34,995 nt of DNA from Desulfomonilaceae bacterium (GCA_031082285.1 JAVHLK010000015.1:1-34995), one strand, 5' to 3'; shown: positions 1-10,115, numbered from the stretch's first letter. The notes: generated by a model from the sequence alone, not told the origin. Numbers and translations are program-made.

Positions 1-2
1 AA

Positions 3-1100
3 AGGGAGACGGTCGCAGCAGAAAACGACATCGTGTGCAGACTCCTTTCTCGTCGCGATGAGAAAATTCTTGACATCCTCCGCAGAAGACGAGTTAGTGA
101 GGAAACCATCACGGCTGTCAGAGATTTCATAGACACTGACACTACAACGCGCTACCAAGGATCAGAGTGCGAAAGACGCCTTGACCTCTCAGGCAAAGCT
201 AAGATCGGGCTCACGCACCTACTGGGACGGACCATATCTGAAAGGCGCGGGGAGGCCGGCAGGCTGGTAAAAGACTACGACCATGTGCAAGGCTCGCTGG
301 AGCAACTGCGACGAACCGTAGCTATCGTCCCGGATGATGCGACAGCTCGTGATGCTGCGGACGAACTCAAGGCCATAATTGCTGAGTGCGCCTCTCTCGA
401 TCAAGAAATGAAACGACTGGAAAGACAGCTTGTCTCTTTAAGGCTGGACCGCGAGAATCTGGAAAAACAACTGCAGCGGACATGCAGCAAGATAGTCGAG
501 GAAGAGATACGGTCAGAGGAAGAATCTCGGCTAGGCTGGCTGGTAATACGTACGCAGGACACGATGAAGGAGTTCATCTCCCGATCTTTGACGAGGAAAG
601 TGAGTCGGCTCTCCGAACTTATAACGGATTCTCTTTGTTTCCTGCTACGAAAGAAGACACTGATTGCGAGCGTTCAAATTGATCCAAGAACGTTAGGACT
701 CAAACTGTACGACCATTCGGGTAGCCTCATTCCAAAGCATCGCCTCTCAGAGGGGGAGAAACAGATCCTGGCAATTTCCGTCTTGTGGGGCATGTCACAG
801 GCGGCGGCTCGCCCAATACCGACAATTGTTGACACGCCGATGGCTAGACTTGACCGGATACACCGACAAAGACTTGTGAAAAGATACTTTCCGCACGCCA
901 GTCACCAGGTAATCGTTTTGTCCACAGATACAGAAGTCGATGCCCAGTACTTTGAATTTCTTGAACCGTACACGTCGCGGGCATATCACCTGAACTATGA
1001 CGATAACAACAGGATGACCGTCGTTAAGGAAGGTTTTTTCTGGGACTCCGGTGGGATAGCCCCCCGCTTCGGGAATGGTTCGAAGGACGGTGTTGCGTAA
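3..1100 (+). CDS. dndD: DndD, ATPase subunit of DNA phosphorothioation (5' end outside window)
   Basis: DndD is the SMC/Rad50-like ATPase that works with DndC and DndE to put sulfur into the DNA backbone. The reading frame is open from base 3, so only the C-terminal ~365 residues are present. Seen here: long charged heptad-like stretches (about bases 240-520) typical of the coiled-coil arms; an ABC signature LSEGEKQ at 744-764; a Walker B/D-loop segment VDTPMARLD at 828-854; and the family block STDTEVD at 921-941 in the H-loop region. The order and spacing match the DndD C-terminus, including the downstream YHL and EGFFW residues. The stop codon overlaps the dndE start by one base (TAATG), implying coupled translation. 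Base composition is clearly lower in GC than in the genes after 1500, which fits an acquired defence island. The rest of the operon (dndB, dndC) should lie to the left. Confidence 0.93.
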   Translation, partial: RETVAAENDIVCRLLSRRDEKILDILRRRRVSEETITAVRDFIDTDTTTRYQGSECERRLDLSGKAKIGLTHLLGRTISERRGEAGRLVKDYDHVQGSLEQLRRTVAIVPDDATARDAADELKAIIAECASLDQEMKRLERQLVSLRLDRENLEKQLQRTCSKIVEEEIRSEEESRLGWLVIRTQDTMKEFISRSLTRKVSRLSELITDSLCFLLRKKTLIASVQIDPRTLGLKLYDHSGSLIPKHRLSEGEKQILAISVLWGMSQAAARPIPTIVDTPMARLDRIHRQRLVKRYFPHASHQVIVLSTDTEVDAQYFEFLEPYTSRAYHLNYDDNNRMTVVKEGFFWDSGGIAPRFGNGSKDGVA

Positions 1101-1480
1101 TGATCAAGCAAATCCGACTGTCGAATCAAGCTAAGGAGCAACTTATTAGACTCAAGACCCGCACGGGAATCCCGAATTGGAACGTGCTTTGCCGCTGGGC
1201 ACTATGCGTGTCGCTCCAAGAAAGAACATCGCCTGCACCGGTGGAGATTCCTGCTGACAGCAACGTCGAAATGAGCTGGCATGTTTTCGGCGGCGAATAT
1301 CACGAGTTGTACTGGGCTGCGCTTATGGAACGATGTTTCAAAGAAGGATTAGGGACTTCACCGGAGACTCTTCAACATCAGTTTCGTCTCCATTTGCATC
1401 GTGGCATTAGTTACTTGGCAACCCCAGGTTCCATTCGAAACATCAGAGATCTTCTTGCTCTCACTTCCCCCTCAGATTGA
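1100..1480 (+). CDS. dndE: DndE, DNA sulfur modification protein
   Basis: A 126-residue protein matching DndE, the small subunit of the phosphorothioation complex. In the family it is a ribbon-helix-helix-like fold reported to bind nicked DNA. The diagnostic N-terminus is present: IRLSNQAKEQL, then LKTRTGIPNWNVLCRWAL (about residues 4-36), which is nearly invariant in DndE. Family members are about 110-130 residues, so this looks full length. The ATG overlaps the dndD stop by one base, so the two genes are co-translated. The stop at 1478-1480 is followed within about 20 bases by an unrelated amidase gene with different base composition, so this is taken as the end of the Dnd operon. No transposase or tRNA marks the boundary inside the window. 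Confidence 0.93.
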   Translation: MIKQIRLSNQAKEQLIRLKTRTGIPNWNVLCRWALCVSLQERTSPAPVEIPADSNVEMSWHVFGGEYHELYWAALMERCFKEGLGTSPETLQHQFRLHLHRGISYLATPGSIRNIRDLLALTSPSD

Positions 1481-1500
1481 TGGTTGGAGATAGAGCTCCT

Positions 1501-2721
1501 ATGACTGAATCCCGCGCATTTGTCGAGTCGTTCGCCCTGGCCCCGACGGCATCGGGCGAGCTGGACGGTCTGCGTTTCGCGGTCAAGGATCTCATTGACA
1601 TTGGGGGGCACAAGACGTCCTGCGGGAACTTCTCTTGGAGGGATACACATCCCGCGGCCGCGTCCAACGCGGTGTGTGTGGATCAATTGCTTTCCTCCGG
1701 TGCGCAGTTCGTGGGAAAGACAGTCACGGATGAACTGGCCTTCAGCCTCCTGGGGGAGAACCATTTTTACGGCACGCCTCTGAATCCCAAGGCTCCGGAC
1801 AGAGTGCCCGGAGGTTCGTCCAGCGGTTCCGCCTCCGCTGTGGCCTGCGGTCTCGCAGACTTCGCACTGGGCACCGACACGGGCGGTTCCGTGCGGGTCC
1901 CGGCAAGCAACTGCGGTATCTTCGGGATTCGGCCGACGCACGGGATTGTGTCCGTCGCCGGAGTCAATCCCCTCGCACCGACGTTTGATACGGTCGGGAT
2001 CCTGGCCAAGGATGCCGAGGTTCTCGCCAAGGCCGCAGCTGTTCTGCTCGCGTGCCGTGTTCCGGAAAGATTGGAGGTCGACCGCGTCCACCTTCTGCAC
2101 GACGCGTTCGTGATTTCCGACGTTGAGACGACGGACGCGCTTGTGCCGTTGACCGATGCACTTAGAGAGTTGTTCCCGGGCCGAGTGGTGAGCACATCCC
2201 TGCAGGAGATGGTGGGCGACTACGGGGGCGAGCCTTTTCAGGAGTGGTACGAGACGTATTGTACGCTTCAGTGGGCCGAAATCAGAAGTTGTCTCGGAAG
2301 TTGGATCGAGGACGCGAACCCCGATCTCGGTCCGAGGACCCGCATGAACTTTGAACTGACCAGGAACTTGGATCGCAGGGAAATTGCTCCGGCACATCAG
2401 CGACGCGAAGAGTTGAGCGAACGAATGAACAGTTTTCTGGGACCCGGCGCCCTGCTCTGCATGCCGACTGCACCGGCTGTCGCGCCTCTCAAGGGAAGCT
2501 TGGGGATCGACCGGCGGAAGTGTCGTTACCATTCACGAGCACTTTCGTTGACCTCGGTCGCGGGTATAGCTCGGCTGCCGCAGGTATCCGTGCCGTCGGC
2601 TCACGTCAGCCGGGCTCCCGTGGGTATGTCGCTCCTGGCAGGGAGGGGAATGGACGGATTCCTCCTCGCGGCGGTCCGGTTCCTTGCGGCAGAGAAGGCC
2701 GTCCTTGCCTCACAACGGTGA
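1501..2721 (+). CDS. Amidase-signature family hydrolase
   Basis: A 406-residue amidase-signature enzyme, expected to hydrolyse a C-N amide bond; the substrate is unknown. The Ser-cisSer-Lys triad is visible: Lys29 in AVKDLID, Ser106 in GGSSSGSAS, and Ser130 in GTDTGGSVRVPAS. The spacing (77 and 24 residues) is the same as in plant AMI1-type indole-acetamide hydrolases. Residues 100-140 hold the Gly/Ser-rich signature. At about 400 residues it is shorter than GatA (~480), and there is no gatB or gatC nearby, so a tRNA amidotransferase role is unlikely. ATG 1501 is preferred, with GGAG at 1485-1488. ATG 1480, which overlaps the dndE stop, or TTG 1477 would add 7-8 residues. GC is higher than in dndDE, so this is probably the first native gene after the Dnd island. 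Confidence 0.85.
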   Translation: MTESRAFVESFALAPTASGELDGLRFAVKDLIDIGGHKTSCGNFSWRDTHPAAASNAVCVDQLLSSGAQFVGKTVTDELAFSLLGENHFYGTPLNPKAPDRVPGGSSSGSASAVACGLADFALGTDTGGSVRVPASNCGIFGIRPTHGIVSVAGVNPLAPTFDTVGILAKDAEVLAKAAAVLLACRVPERLEVDRVHLLHDAFVISDVETTDALVPLTDALRELFPGRVVSTSLQEMVGDYGGEPFQEWYETYCTLQWAEIRSCLGSWIEDANPDLGPRTRMNFELTRNLDRREIAPAHQRREELSERMNSFLGPGALLCMPTAPAVAPLKGSLGIDRRKCRYHSRALSLTSVAGIARLPQVSVPSAHVSRAPVGMSLLAGRGMDGFLLAAVRFLAAEKAVLASQR

Positions 2722-2900
2722 ATATTCACGAGTCCGTTGAGTTTCCGGTTTTCAGGGGGAGAGAGCGGAGCGACGCGGCAATCTCTTCCGTCTCGTCCGG
2801 ATATTGCTTTCTGCGGTTCACCTCCGGAGTCGCCGAGACATCTTGATAAAGGACATCTTCCTTGCACACGCGACAGTCTTGCGAGTCCGTTGAATTCCTG

Positions 2901-2930
2901 TTGACCGGCCGGCTATCGCGGCGTTATCCT
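2901..2930 (+). promoter_or_regulatory. Candidate sigma70-type promoter for the histidine kinase gene
   Basis: TTGACC at 2901-2906 and TATCCT at 2925-2930 are separated by 18 bases, which would put transcription start near 2937 and leave a leader of about 60 bases. It lies in the 278-base gap between the amidase and the kinase. The rest of that gap holds no gene. It contains a direct repeat, CGAGTCCGTTGA, at about 2729 and 2882, and two copies of GACCGGCCG. The call rests on sequence match alone. Confidence 0.35.
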
Positions 2931-2999
2931 GGATCATATGTTCGCCGACCGGCCGTCCCGATCCCCTAATGCCCGTCCGATGTCTTGCAGGGAGGCCCA

Positions 3000-4871
3000 A
3001 TGAGAGATGAAGATAAGAGCAAAGAGCAGCTTCTACAGGAGTTGCGAAGCCTCCGTGGTGAATTGATACGTCTCAAGGGCAAACCCGGACACGGGGCGAC
3101 GGCTGAAGCTTTGCACGCCGACGATGACGCGCAGAGTGCCGAAGGACCCGACGATTCGTCCGATCTCGTATGGAGTGAGGAAAATTTCGACATACCGTTG
3201 ATTGATGACGATGAGGGTTTCACCGAGTCGCCGAGACTGCTGTGTATCACGGGAGACAAGGGGCACAAAGGGGGGGCGGCGGGCTCGAACGACGTGACCG
3301 AAACCGGGAGTTACGACCTGACCTGGATCTCAATGGGGTCGTTCGGCAAGTTGCTCAATGCCGTTCCAATGCCGATTCTGTTGTGTGACGTATCCGGACG
3401 GATACTCTTCGAGAATCACGCGTTCACGATCATTTCAAGCGCACACTTTTCACTGTGCGGGGATTCGATCTACTCTCTGTTTCATCCTGAAGAGGAGGCC
3501 GAAAAAGCGGGAAAACTCGTCGAGCGGGTACTCCGCATGCGTATGCCCCAAGAGCGGGAAGGAGTCATCGAGGTCAATGGAAAGGCAATATGGACCAGGA
3601 TACATCTGCGTTCCATTCGATTCGGGGGAGAGAGATCCGTCCTCGCGCTCGTGGAAGACCTGTCAACCGAAAAGCGCGAACTGACGCTCAACGAAAAGTA
3701 CAGGAAGCTGGTCCACACATTTCCGATCGGTATCGCGGAGTTTGCCCTGGAGGGCAAGGTATCCAGGGATCTCAGTGAAGAGGATCTCGTCGATTCGATT
3801 ATGAATTCGCGCGTTGTCGGTGGAAACCGGCGTTTCGCACGGCTCAGCGGGTACGATGACGTGAAGGCACTCGAGGGCCTTCGGCTCCGCACGCTCCTGC
3901 CGTCCACACAGGCCGACCTCGCTCGGTACCGAATGTGGGGCAGAGGCGGCTTCTCGTTGCACAGTTTTGAAACCAAAGAGAAGTTTGACACGGACACCGT
4001 CCGCTACTTTGAGACGACACTGGTGGGAAACGTTCACGACAACGTGTTGGATCAATTCTGGGTCATGAAGCAGGATATTACCGAGCAAAAGAGGATTCAG
4101 GAGGATCTCCTTCAGAAGATCGCCACGATCGATCAGCTTTACGAACACATCGTACAGATCGGCAAAGCCAAGGCCATAGCGGAACATACGGCCACGGTGG
4201 CCCACGAATTGCGGCAACCCCTTGCCATAATCGGCGGATTTGCCAGGAGAATATCGAGAGACTGCGAATCGTGCCCGAGCAACGCGGACGGATCCAAGCA
4301 CCGGTTATTCGACGTGATCATCACCGAAGTGGAGAGGCTGGAAAAGATCCTCGGCGGCTTGATCGATTTTTCCAAACGTGACGATGTTGCGGTCAGGCGA
4401 GTAAACCCCAATGAGATCGTGGAATATATCTTGAGGATTAATCAGGAACGGATGATGGAAAAGAACCTCTGCCTCGATCTCGGTATCGGCTCGGAGGTAG
4501 GTGAAATACCCCTGGATCCCGACGGTTTTTCACAAGTGGTCAGAAATCTCGTGGCGAATGCCATCGAAGCGTCCCCTCCCGGCGAAACCTTATCCGTGGA
4601 GACGGGAGTGGCCATACCGAGCGTCAAGGCATTGCAGACGGGCCAACTGGCATCCGAGGCGTACTATGAATTGAAGATCCGGAATCGAGGGAAACCGGTC
4701 TCCAGAGAGCACCTTCAAAAGGTCTTCAATCCGTTTTTCACCACCAAGGATTCAGGTACCGGTCTCGGCCTCACCTTGTCGAAAAAGATCGTCGAGGATC
4801 ACGGCGGGTCCATTTCCGTCAAGTCGGACGTCGCCGGCACGGTGCTGACCGTGTGGCTCCCGACCGGTTGA
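3000..4871 (+). CDS. Cytoplasmic PAS-domain sensor histidine kinase (orphan)
   Basis: A 623-residue sensor kinase. Order seen: a short charged N-terminal helix (residues 5-28), an acidic linker, PAS-like domain 1 (about 118-225), PAS-like domain 2 (about 231-365), a dimerisation/phosphoacceptor helix with His402 in AHELRQPL, and a HATPase domain with N-box (512-524), FNPFFTTK and GTGLGL (586-591). There is no hydrophobic segment long enough for a membrane span and no signal peptide, so it should sense a cytoplasmic signal, possibly through a PAS-bound ligand. The G1 box, usually DxGxG, reads NRGKPV with Asn562; this N-for-D variant occurs in related kinases. ATG 3000 is chosen because AGGGAGG sits at 2989-2995; TTG 2985 is upstream but unnecessary. 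No response regulator lies next to it, so its partner is unknown. Confidence 0.88.
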   Translation: MRDEDKSKEQLLQELRSLRGELIRLKGKPGHGATAEALHADDDAQSAEGPDDSSDLVWSEENFDIPLIDDDEGFTESPRLLCITGDKGHKGGAAGSNDVTETGSYDLTWISMGSFGKLLNAVPMPILLCDVSGRILFENHAFTIISSAHFSLCGDSIYSLFHPEEEAEKAGKLVERVLRMRMPQEREGVIEVNGKAIWTRIHLRSIRFGGERSVLALVEDLSTEKRELTLNEKYRKLVHTFPIGIAEFALEGKVSRDLSEEDLVDSIMNSRVVGGNRRFARLSGYDDVKALEGLRLRTLLPSTQADLARYRMWGRGGFSLHSFETKEKFDTDTVRYFETTLVGNVHDNVLDQFWVMKQDITEQKRIQEDLLQKIATIDQLYEHIVQIGKAKAIAEHTATVAHELRQPLAIIGGFARRISRDCESCPSNADGSKHRLFDVIITEVERLEKILGGLIDFSKRDDVAVRRVNPNEIVEYILRINQERMMEKNLCLDLGIGSEVGEIPLDPDGFSQVVRNLVANAIEASPPGETLSVETGVAIPSVKALQTGQLASEAYYELKIRNRGKPVSREHLQKVFNPFFTTKDSGTGLGLTLSKKIVEDHGGSISVKSDVAGTVLTVWLPTG

Positions 4872-4916
4872 TTCCCCCTTTCGTTCCCGGCCTTCGGCCT
4901 CCAATTCCCAGAGCAA

Positions 4917-7493
4917 TTACTTTGAGAATCCACGGCCTCCGTGTGCTCTTCGCCTTTCGATAAGAAGGAGTATGGCCGGCAAGGTGGTGAGGGTTAACGC
5001 TACGGCCGCGGCCATGCCGATCACCATTGCCCAACCGAGAAATTCGAGGGAATAGTGTTGTGACGTAAGCATGGCCACGAAGCCCGTAACGTTTGCCAGA
5101 GAAGTGAATATGATGGGTCTGGTGACACGGGACATGGCTTCGTCAACGGAGCCTCCCGTGGCCGAAGAGCTTCCCATGACCACGTGCACGCCGTTGTCCA
5201 TTCCCAGACCGAAAATGAGGGGAGCGACGCCGACAATGGAAAAGGGGAGGCCCAAGCCCAGCGCACCCGTAACTCCAAGCGTAATGCAAAACGCGCCGGT
5301 CATGGGAATGAGACTCAAGAATACGCTGAGGGGATGCCGGAACAGAATGAAGAAGAAGGCCACCACGGAGAGAAGGACCACGAGCCCGAGTCTGACCAGT
5401 TCGGAAACCAGGCCGGAGAGAATCGCCTCCATGGCCTGTCGAGGACCCGAAATGTTCACGGTGATCGGCAGGTTTTGAACGGCATCCATCAGCTTGCGGT
5501 CTGCCTTGCGCAGTTCCGCCATGTCCGCTACCTGGTCGGAGTATCGTATCTGTGTGAGAAAGCGATACTTGCCGTCGATCCTGGTTTGGTACCAACTCCG
5601 TTCCAATCGTGTCAGTTCATCGATTTCTACCGTACCGGGGCCTGCCAGTTCCCCAAAGACTCGTTTCGTGGCATCGAAAGACTTTCTTGCGGTTTTTCTT
5701 GCCTTTTCGGAAAAATCGGACCGGACCAGCTCCTCGGAAAATTCCCGGTCCAGTTTGTGCCAACGGCTCGCGACATCTCCAAAAAACGCAACATTTGCTT
5801 CCCTGACCCGGTCGGGCGACATGAGATACGAGATGGAATCGATGGACGCGATCTCATGGTCGCGCTCCATCAGATTCTCAAGAACCTCATCCAGGCCGCG
5901 TTGAAAAGCCAGCCCTTCCTGCAGGTCGTCGACTTCGAATGACAACAACGTGGGCTGAGCGAAATTCGCGTGGAATTTCCGTGAGATCATTTTGGATACG
6001 TCCATGGACTCCATGTCACGGGCGAGAAAGACCTTGAAAAGATCCTTTTCATATGACACCCGCGTAGTGGACAACAGGCTCAGCAGGAGCACCAGACCGG
6101 AAACAATGATTATGACCCCGGGACCGCGCTTGTACAACCTTGAAAAGACCTTGAAGGACACCCGCATGCGAGGGAAATAGTCACGCTTTCGTGCAGCGAT
6201 CAGCGTGACCAGCGCGGGAAAAAGAAACAGCGTGGAGCACAGCGTAAGCACCAGTCCCGACGCTCCGACCCACCCAAACTGTGCCATTGCTTGCTGGTCC
6301 GAAAGACACAGACAGAGGAAGGAAAGGATGGCGGTCAACCCGCCGAGCATCACCGGGGGGCCGGTACGTTCATAAACCACGTGAAGCGCATCGAGGGGAG
6401 TTGCTCCACGGTCGACCTCCTCTCTGAATCGGCCCCACAAATGGACCCCGTAGTCGACCCCAAGGCCAAAGAGTACGCCGGAAGCGCCCATCACTACCGG
6501 ATTCACCTCCTCGTACCCCAAGTAGATGAGTCCGTAGTTCGGACCGATCCCCGCGACGATCGGAGTCATCAGGATTACCGCGGACCAGAAACTCCGATAC
6601 ACGGAGAACAGCAACAGCGACACCATACTGAAAGAGAAGACGAGGATGACAAGGGTTTCCCGATCGAATATCTTGTCGGATTCGTAATGGAATGCGGTCT
6701 TTCCCGTAAGGTACCACTTCAGGTCGCCCCACTTTTCGTTGCCGCCGGGCAGCGAGCCCTTCAACTCGGAGATCTTTTCAGGAATTGCGTCCCGCATCCG
6801 ATCGATTAAGGTGACCCCCTTGAGAATGTCCGTACTCGGAAAGTCGGGCGTAATCTGTATCAAATAGACCGTGCTGTCGGGGCTCGCGATGAGAAGATAG
6901 ATGTCGCCGAGGCTCACCGAGCCGACTCTCTTCGTCACGGACTCGGAGACGAACCGACCGAGTTCCAAGGGGTCTTCCAACAATCGCTTCTGGATATAGG
7001 GGTGTTCGGAGAGAAATACGCGGTTTCTGGTTCGTCTCAACGCGTCCTGAATCCCTTGAGGACTCAAGATCGTCCCTATTTGCTCACGCTCCCGGGGATT
7101 CATACCCAGCAAGAAGTGTTTGAACAGAATTGCAATCTGATCGTAGTCCTCCGGATCCAAGAATCGGTACCTGACGCGCCGAATTTCCGGAAGGTCGGCC
7201 AGGCTCTCACCCAATCCCTTGATGAAAGGAAGTCGGTCTTCTCCGGGAGGTTCGGGAAACTCCAACACCAAAATCAGCGAGTCCTGTTCCCCGAAGACCT
7301 CGTTGTTTTCTTGAGTCAAACGAATCACCGATTTCGAATCGCCGAGCCCTTCGATGAGATTGGTACTCAGCTTGATCATCGGCATGGCTGAGAAACCCGC
7401 AACCGCAAGTGACAGGAAGATCACGATGATCAGACGGGGCCACGTCACCGAGAGCGTGCAGATCTTCATGATGAGAAATATGAGCAACCGCAT
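4917..7493 (-). CDS. RND/MMPL-family exporter, large form
   Basis: An 858-residue membrane transporter of the RND superfamily (MMPL branch, the group that includes the hopanoid exporter HpnN). It has two repeats, each with an N-terminal membrane span, a ~200-residue extracytoplasmic loop and a cluster of five further spans. The spans carry the RND motif with the acidic proton-relay residue: GVDYGVHL (Asp near residue 346) in the first half and GMDNGVHV (Asp near 766) in the second, so both halves look energised. The start is ATG at 7493, preceded on the minus strand by AGGTGA; an in-frame start at 7595 would add 34 residues that look like leader. It is transcribed away from the two related exporters at 7797-12734. 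The likely cargo is a lipid or hydrophobic envelope component; nothing in the sequence identifies it. Confidence 0.85.
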   Translation of the reverse strand: MRLLIFLIMKICTLSVTWPRLIIVIFLSLAVAGFSAMPMIKLSTNLIEGLGDSKSVIRLTQENNEVFGEQDSLILVLEFPEPPGEDRLPFIKGLGESLADLPEIRRVRYRFLDPEDYDQIAILFKHFLLGMNPREREQIGTILSPQGIQDALRRTRNRVFLSEHPYIQKRLLEDPLELGRFVSESVTKRVGSVSLGDIYLLIASPDSTVYLIQITPDFPSTDILKGVTLIDRMRDAIPEKISELKGSLPGGNEKWGDLKWYLTGKTAFHYESDKIFDRETLVILVFSFSMVSLLLFSVYRSFWSAVILMTPIVAGIGPNYGLIYLGYEEVNPVVMGASGVLFGLGVDYGVHLWGRFREEVDRGATPLDALHVVYERTGPPVMLGGLTAILSFLCLCLSDQQAMAQFGWVGASGLVLTLCSTLFLFPALVTLIAARKRDYFPRMRVSFKVFSRLYKRGPGVIIIVSGLVLLLSLLSTTRVSYEKDLFKVFLARDMESMDVSKMISRKFHANFAQPTLLSFEVDDLQEGLAFQRGLDEVLENLMERDHEIASIDSISYLMSPDRVREANVAFFGDVASRWHKLDREFSEELVRSDFSEKARKTARKSFDATKRVFGELAGPGTVEIDELTRLERSWYQTRIDGKYRFLTQIRYSDQVADMAELRKADRKLMDAVQNLPITVNISGPRQAMEAILSGLVSELVRLGLVVLLSVVAFFFILFRHPLSVFLSLIPMTGAFCITLGVTGALGLGLPFSIVGVAPLIFGLGMDNGVHVVMGSSSATGGSVDEAMSRVTRPIIFTSLANVTGFVAMLTSQHYSLEFLGWAMVIGMAAAVALTLTTLPAILLLIERRRAHGGRGFSK

Positions 7494-7796
7494 GAGATCA
7501 CCTATTTGGACATCGGAGCGATCCGTCTGATATGATCGGTGCGAGAAAACTTGCCGGGTCGAGTATTGGTAGCATATTGACCGGACATCCGGCAATGGCC
7601 TGTGCCCCGTACGCTTCGGGCCGAGAGTGAAAACCTTTGCCGGGGGGACCGGTGAGGCGATATAAGCGGTCCTTGGGACGCGATGCCTCGAATGTCGATG
7701 AGTACGGACGTTGAGGCGGCTTCAGAACCGTGCCGAGGCATGTACCCGAACCGACGGATTCACGACGATCGCGAAGACAAACCGGAGATTACGTAC
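7494..7796. other. Divergent intergenic region between MMPL exporters
   Basis: This 303-base gap separates two divergently read exporters and must carry both promoters, though none could be fixed confidently. The part from about 7722 to 7773 aligns without gaps, at roughly two-thirds identity, to the sequence upstream of the second tandem exporter (10314-10365). The original duplication therefore included part of this leader. The reading frame of the right-hand gene stays open back to 7683, but the matching frame before the second copy is stopped at 10326, so the upstream part is treated as non-coding. Confidence 0.5.
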
Positions 7797-10115
7797 GTGT
7801 TGAAACCTACGGAAAAAATGATGTCGGACCTTCTGGTAAACCGAAGGGGTTTACTGGTCTGGTTGACGGTACTGGTCACGGCAGGACTCGTGTGTTTCAT
7901 TCCGGGCATGACCACGGATCCCACCCTCAAGTCGGGCATCGACACGGATGCCCCGGACTATCGGGAATATGAGCGGTTCCTGAAAATCTTCGGGAGCGAG
8001 GAATTCATCCTGATTGCCGTGAGGAATACTGGCCCGGTTGACGATCCGAAGGTGCTGAAGTCTCTGGCTGCGATCACCGAGCAGCTGGAGGGCCTGGACA
8101 AGGTCACGGACGTGGTGAGTCTTGCCAACTTCAAGATGTTTGGGGAGAAACAAGGCCTCTTCGGCAGTTACGACCTGGTGCGAACCGAGGGTGATTCGCT
8201 GAAGCTTGCGGATGGGGCCGAGGTGGAAAAGATCAGGAAAGCCCTGCCGGTCTTTGACTTTCTTCTCTCACGCGACGGAAAGACCTTCGGGTTGCTGGTT
8301 CGGCTCGATGATGAATGGAGATTCGACATCCCGGTCATCGAGGAGACGGTCGGCCGGATAGGGTCGATCGTCCGCTCCCATGAGGCGGATGGTTCGGAGT
8401 ACCGCATCGTGGGCGCACCGATCGTACGGCAGGCAATTCACAAATACAACTTACAGACCGCCGTCCTATTCGGAATACTCTGCCTGACCATAGCCACGTC
8501 CGTTTCGTTTTATATTTTCAAGAGCTTGAGGGTGACGCTCATCGCCATGACGGTGATGACGATGTGTGTTGCATGGATCCTGGCCTTCATGTCCATCACG
8601 GGAATACCTCTGAACTCGACCACCGGCCTGTCTTTCGGCCTCGTGTTGATCGTAAGCGTGGCCGCGGTCATCCGGATCACGACCCATTTCAACGAGCGGT
8701 ACAGTCAGGTGCACGACAGGGCTGAAGCCGCCAGGCAGGCCCTGTACGTGGTCCTGGTTCCTTGCTTCATGTGTTCGACCACCACTTCGGTGGGATTCGG
8801 CAGCATCATGGTGAGCACCATCCCCATGGTGTTTCAGTTGGGCCTGATCATGTCCCTGGGCGTGATGATGTCGTTCGTCCTCTGCGTGGTCCTGACGCCG
8901 GCCTTTCTCACGAAAATGAAACCCATCAGTCCCCTCTCGTACGAGCGCATGTCCCGGGATTGGACGGCGAAGGCGTTGGCCGCCATCGAGAGAGCGATCG
9001 TCAAATACCATCGACGATGCGTCGTTATGGGCCTTGTCGGTGCACTTGTCATGACTGCGGGCATACCGTTCATCCACAGCGATACGCAAATCCTGCGAAT
9101 GCTGTCGGATCGAACCCCCGAGATGAAGGACATACACTTCGTCGAAGAGCACCTGACCCGCATACACTCGCTTGAACTGGTCATCGAGGCCGAGCCGAGA
9201 ATCTTCCGACAACCCGAGGCATGGAAGAAGGTTTCAGCCATGCAGGAGAGGCTCATGGCGCTTCCTGAGGTGGTGTCCATAGACTCCTTTCTCCCTCTCC
9301 TCGAGTACCTCACCGAGATGCTCGATTCCCCCGAGTCCTCCAAAACCGAATTGTTCAGCGATCCCCGAATGCTCACCGACCTGTTTGCTCTTGTGTCATT
9401 CAGCGCCGACGCACGAATGCTCGCGCGCAGATTCCTCGATGAGGACTTCGGCATTCTGCACCTGTCGGTGAAGATCAAGAACTCTCCGTCGGTTCCCATC
9501 GCGAACACCATCGAGGAAGTGCGTTCCGCGGCCCAATCGGCCATGGGCCACACGGGGAGAGTGTCCGTCACCGGCGATATCGCGGTCTTTGCGGCACAGG
9601 CCTCCGGACTGGTCACATCGCAGCTCTATTCCCTGATACTGGCTTTTACTGCCATCACCGCGCTGTTGATGATACACCTGCGGTCCGTCACGCTGGGGCT
9701 GATCAGCCTGATACCCAACTTGTTCCCGGTGGTCACCATTCTCGGAGTCATGGGATGGCTCGGAATATCGCTGGACACGGTTACCGTGTTCTGCGCCGCG
9801 GTGGCTCTGGGTCTTGCCGTGGATGACACGGTCCATTTCCTCAAACAGCTGAGGAACGAGTTGAAACTCAGGGGGCACGAACAGACCTTTGAACAGAGTG
9901 TTCACCGCGCGTACGAGATCACGGCAAAAGCCATGGTCTCCACATCCGCGGTACTGTTCTTCGGGTTCGTCATGCTCCTGTTGTCCCCTTTTCGCCCGGT
10001 GAACTCGTTCGGGATTCTCTCCTCAGTCGCCATTCTTACCGCACTATTCGGCGATGTTCTGTTGTTGCCTTCACTCCTCTTGTCTTCCAACTTCGTGAGA
10101 CGCCTTCTGTTACGT
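7774..10115 (+). repeat. Tandem duplication, copy A
   Basis: This segment repeats at 10366-12707 with a constant offset of 2,592 bases and no gaps. Bases 7907-9937 (2,031 bases) appear identical to copy B. Differences sit only near the ends: 7871 and 7906 on the left; 9938, 10013, 10046, 10052 and 10064 on the right; then rapid decay after about 10097. Confidence 0.95.

Noticed and set aside
1411-2532. Long minus-strand reading frame (373 codons) opposite the amidase
   Set aside because: It lies fully antisense to a gene with clear catalytic motifs and has no recognisable family; high-GC codon bias makes such frames common.
4889-4902. Small GGCC-TTC-GGCC hairpin between the kinase and exporter as a terminator
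   Set aside because: The stem is only four pairs and no T-tract follows on either strand.
8466-9212. Minus-strand His/Asp-rich frames opposite the exporters, repeated at 11058-11804
   Set aside because: They are antisense shadows of the RND genes. Their repetition only reflects the tandem duplication.
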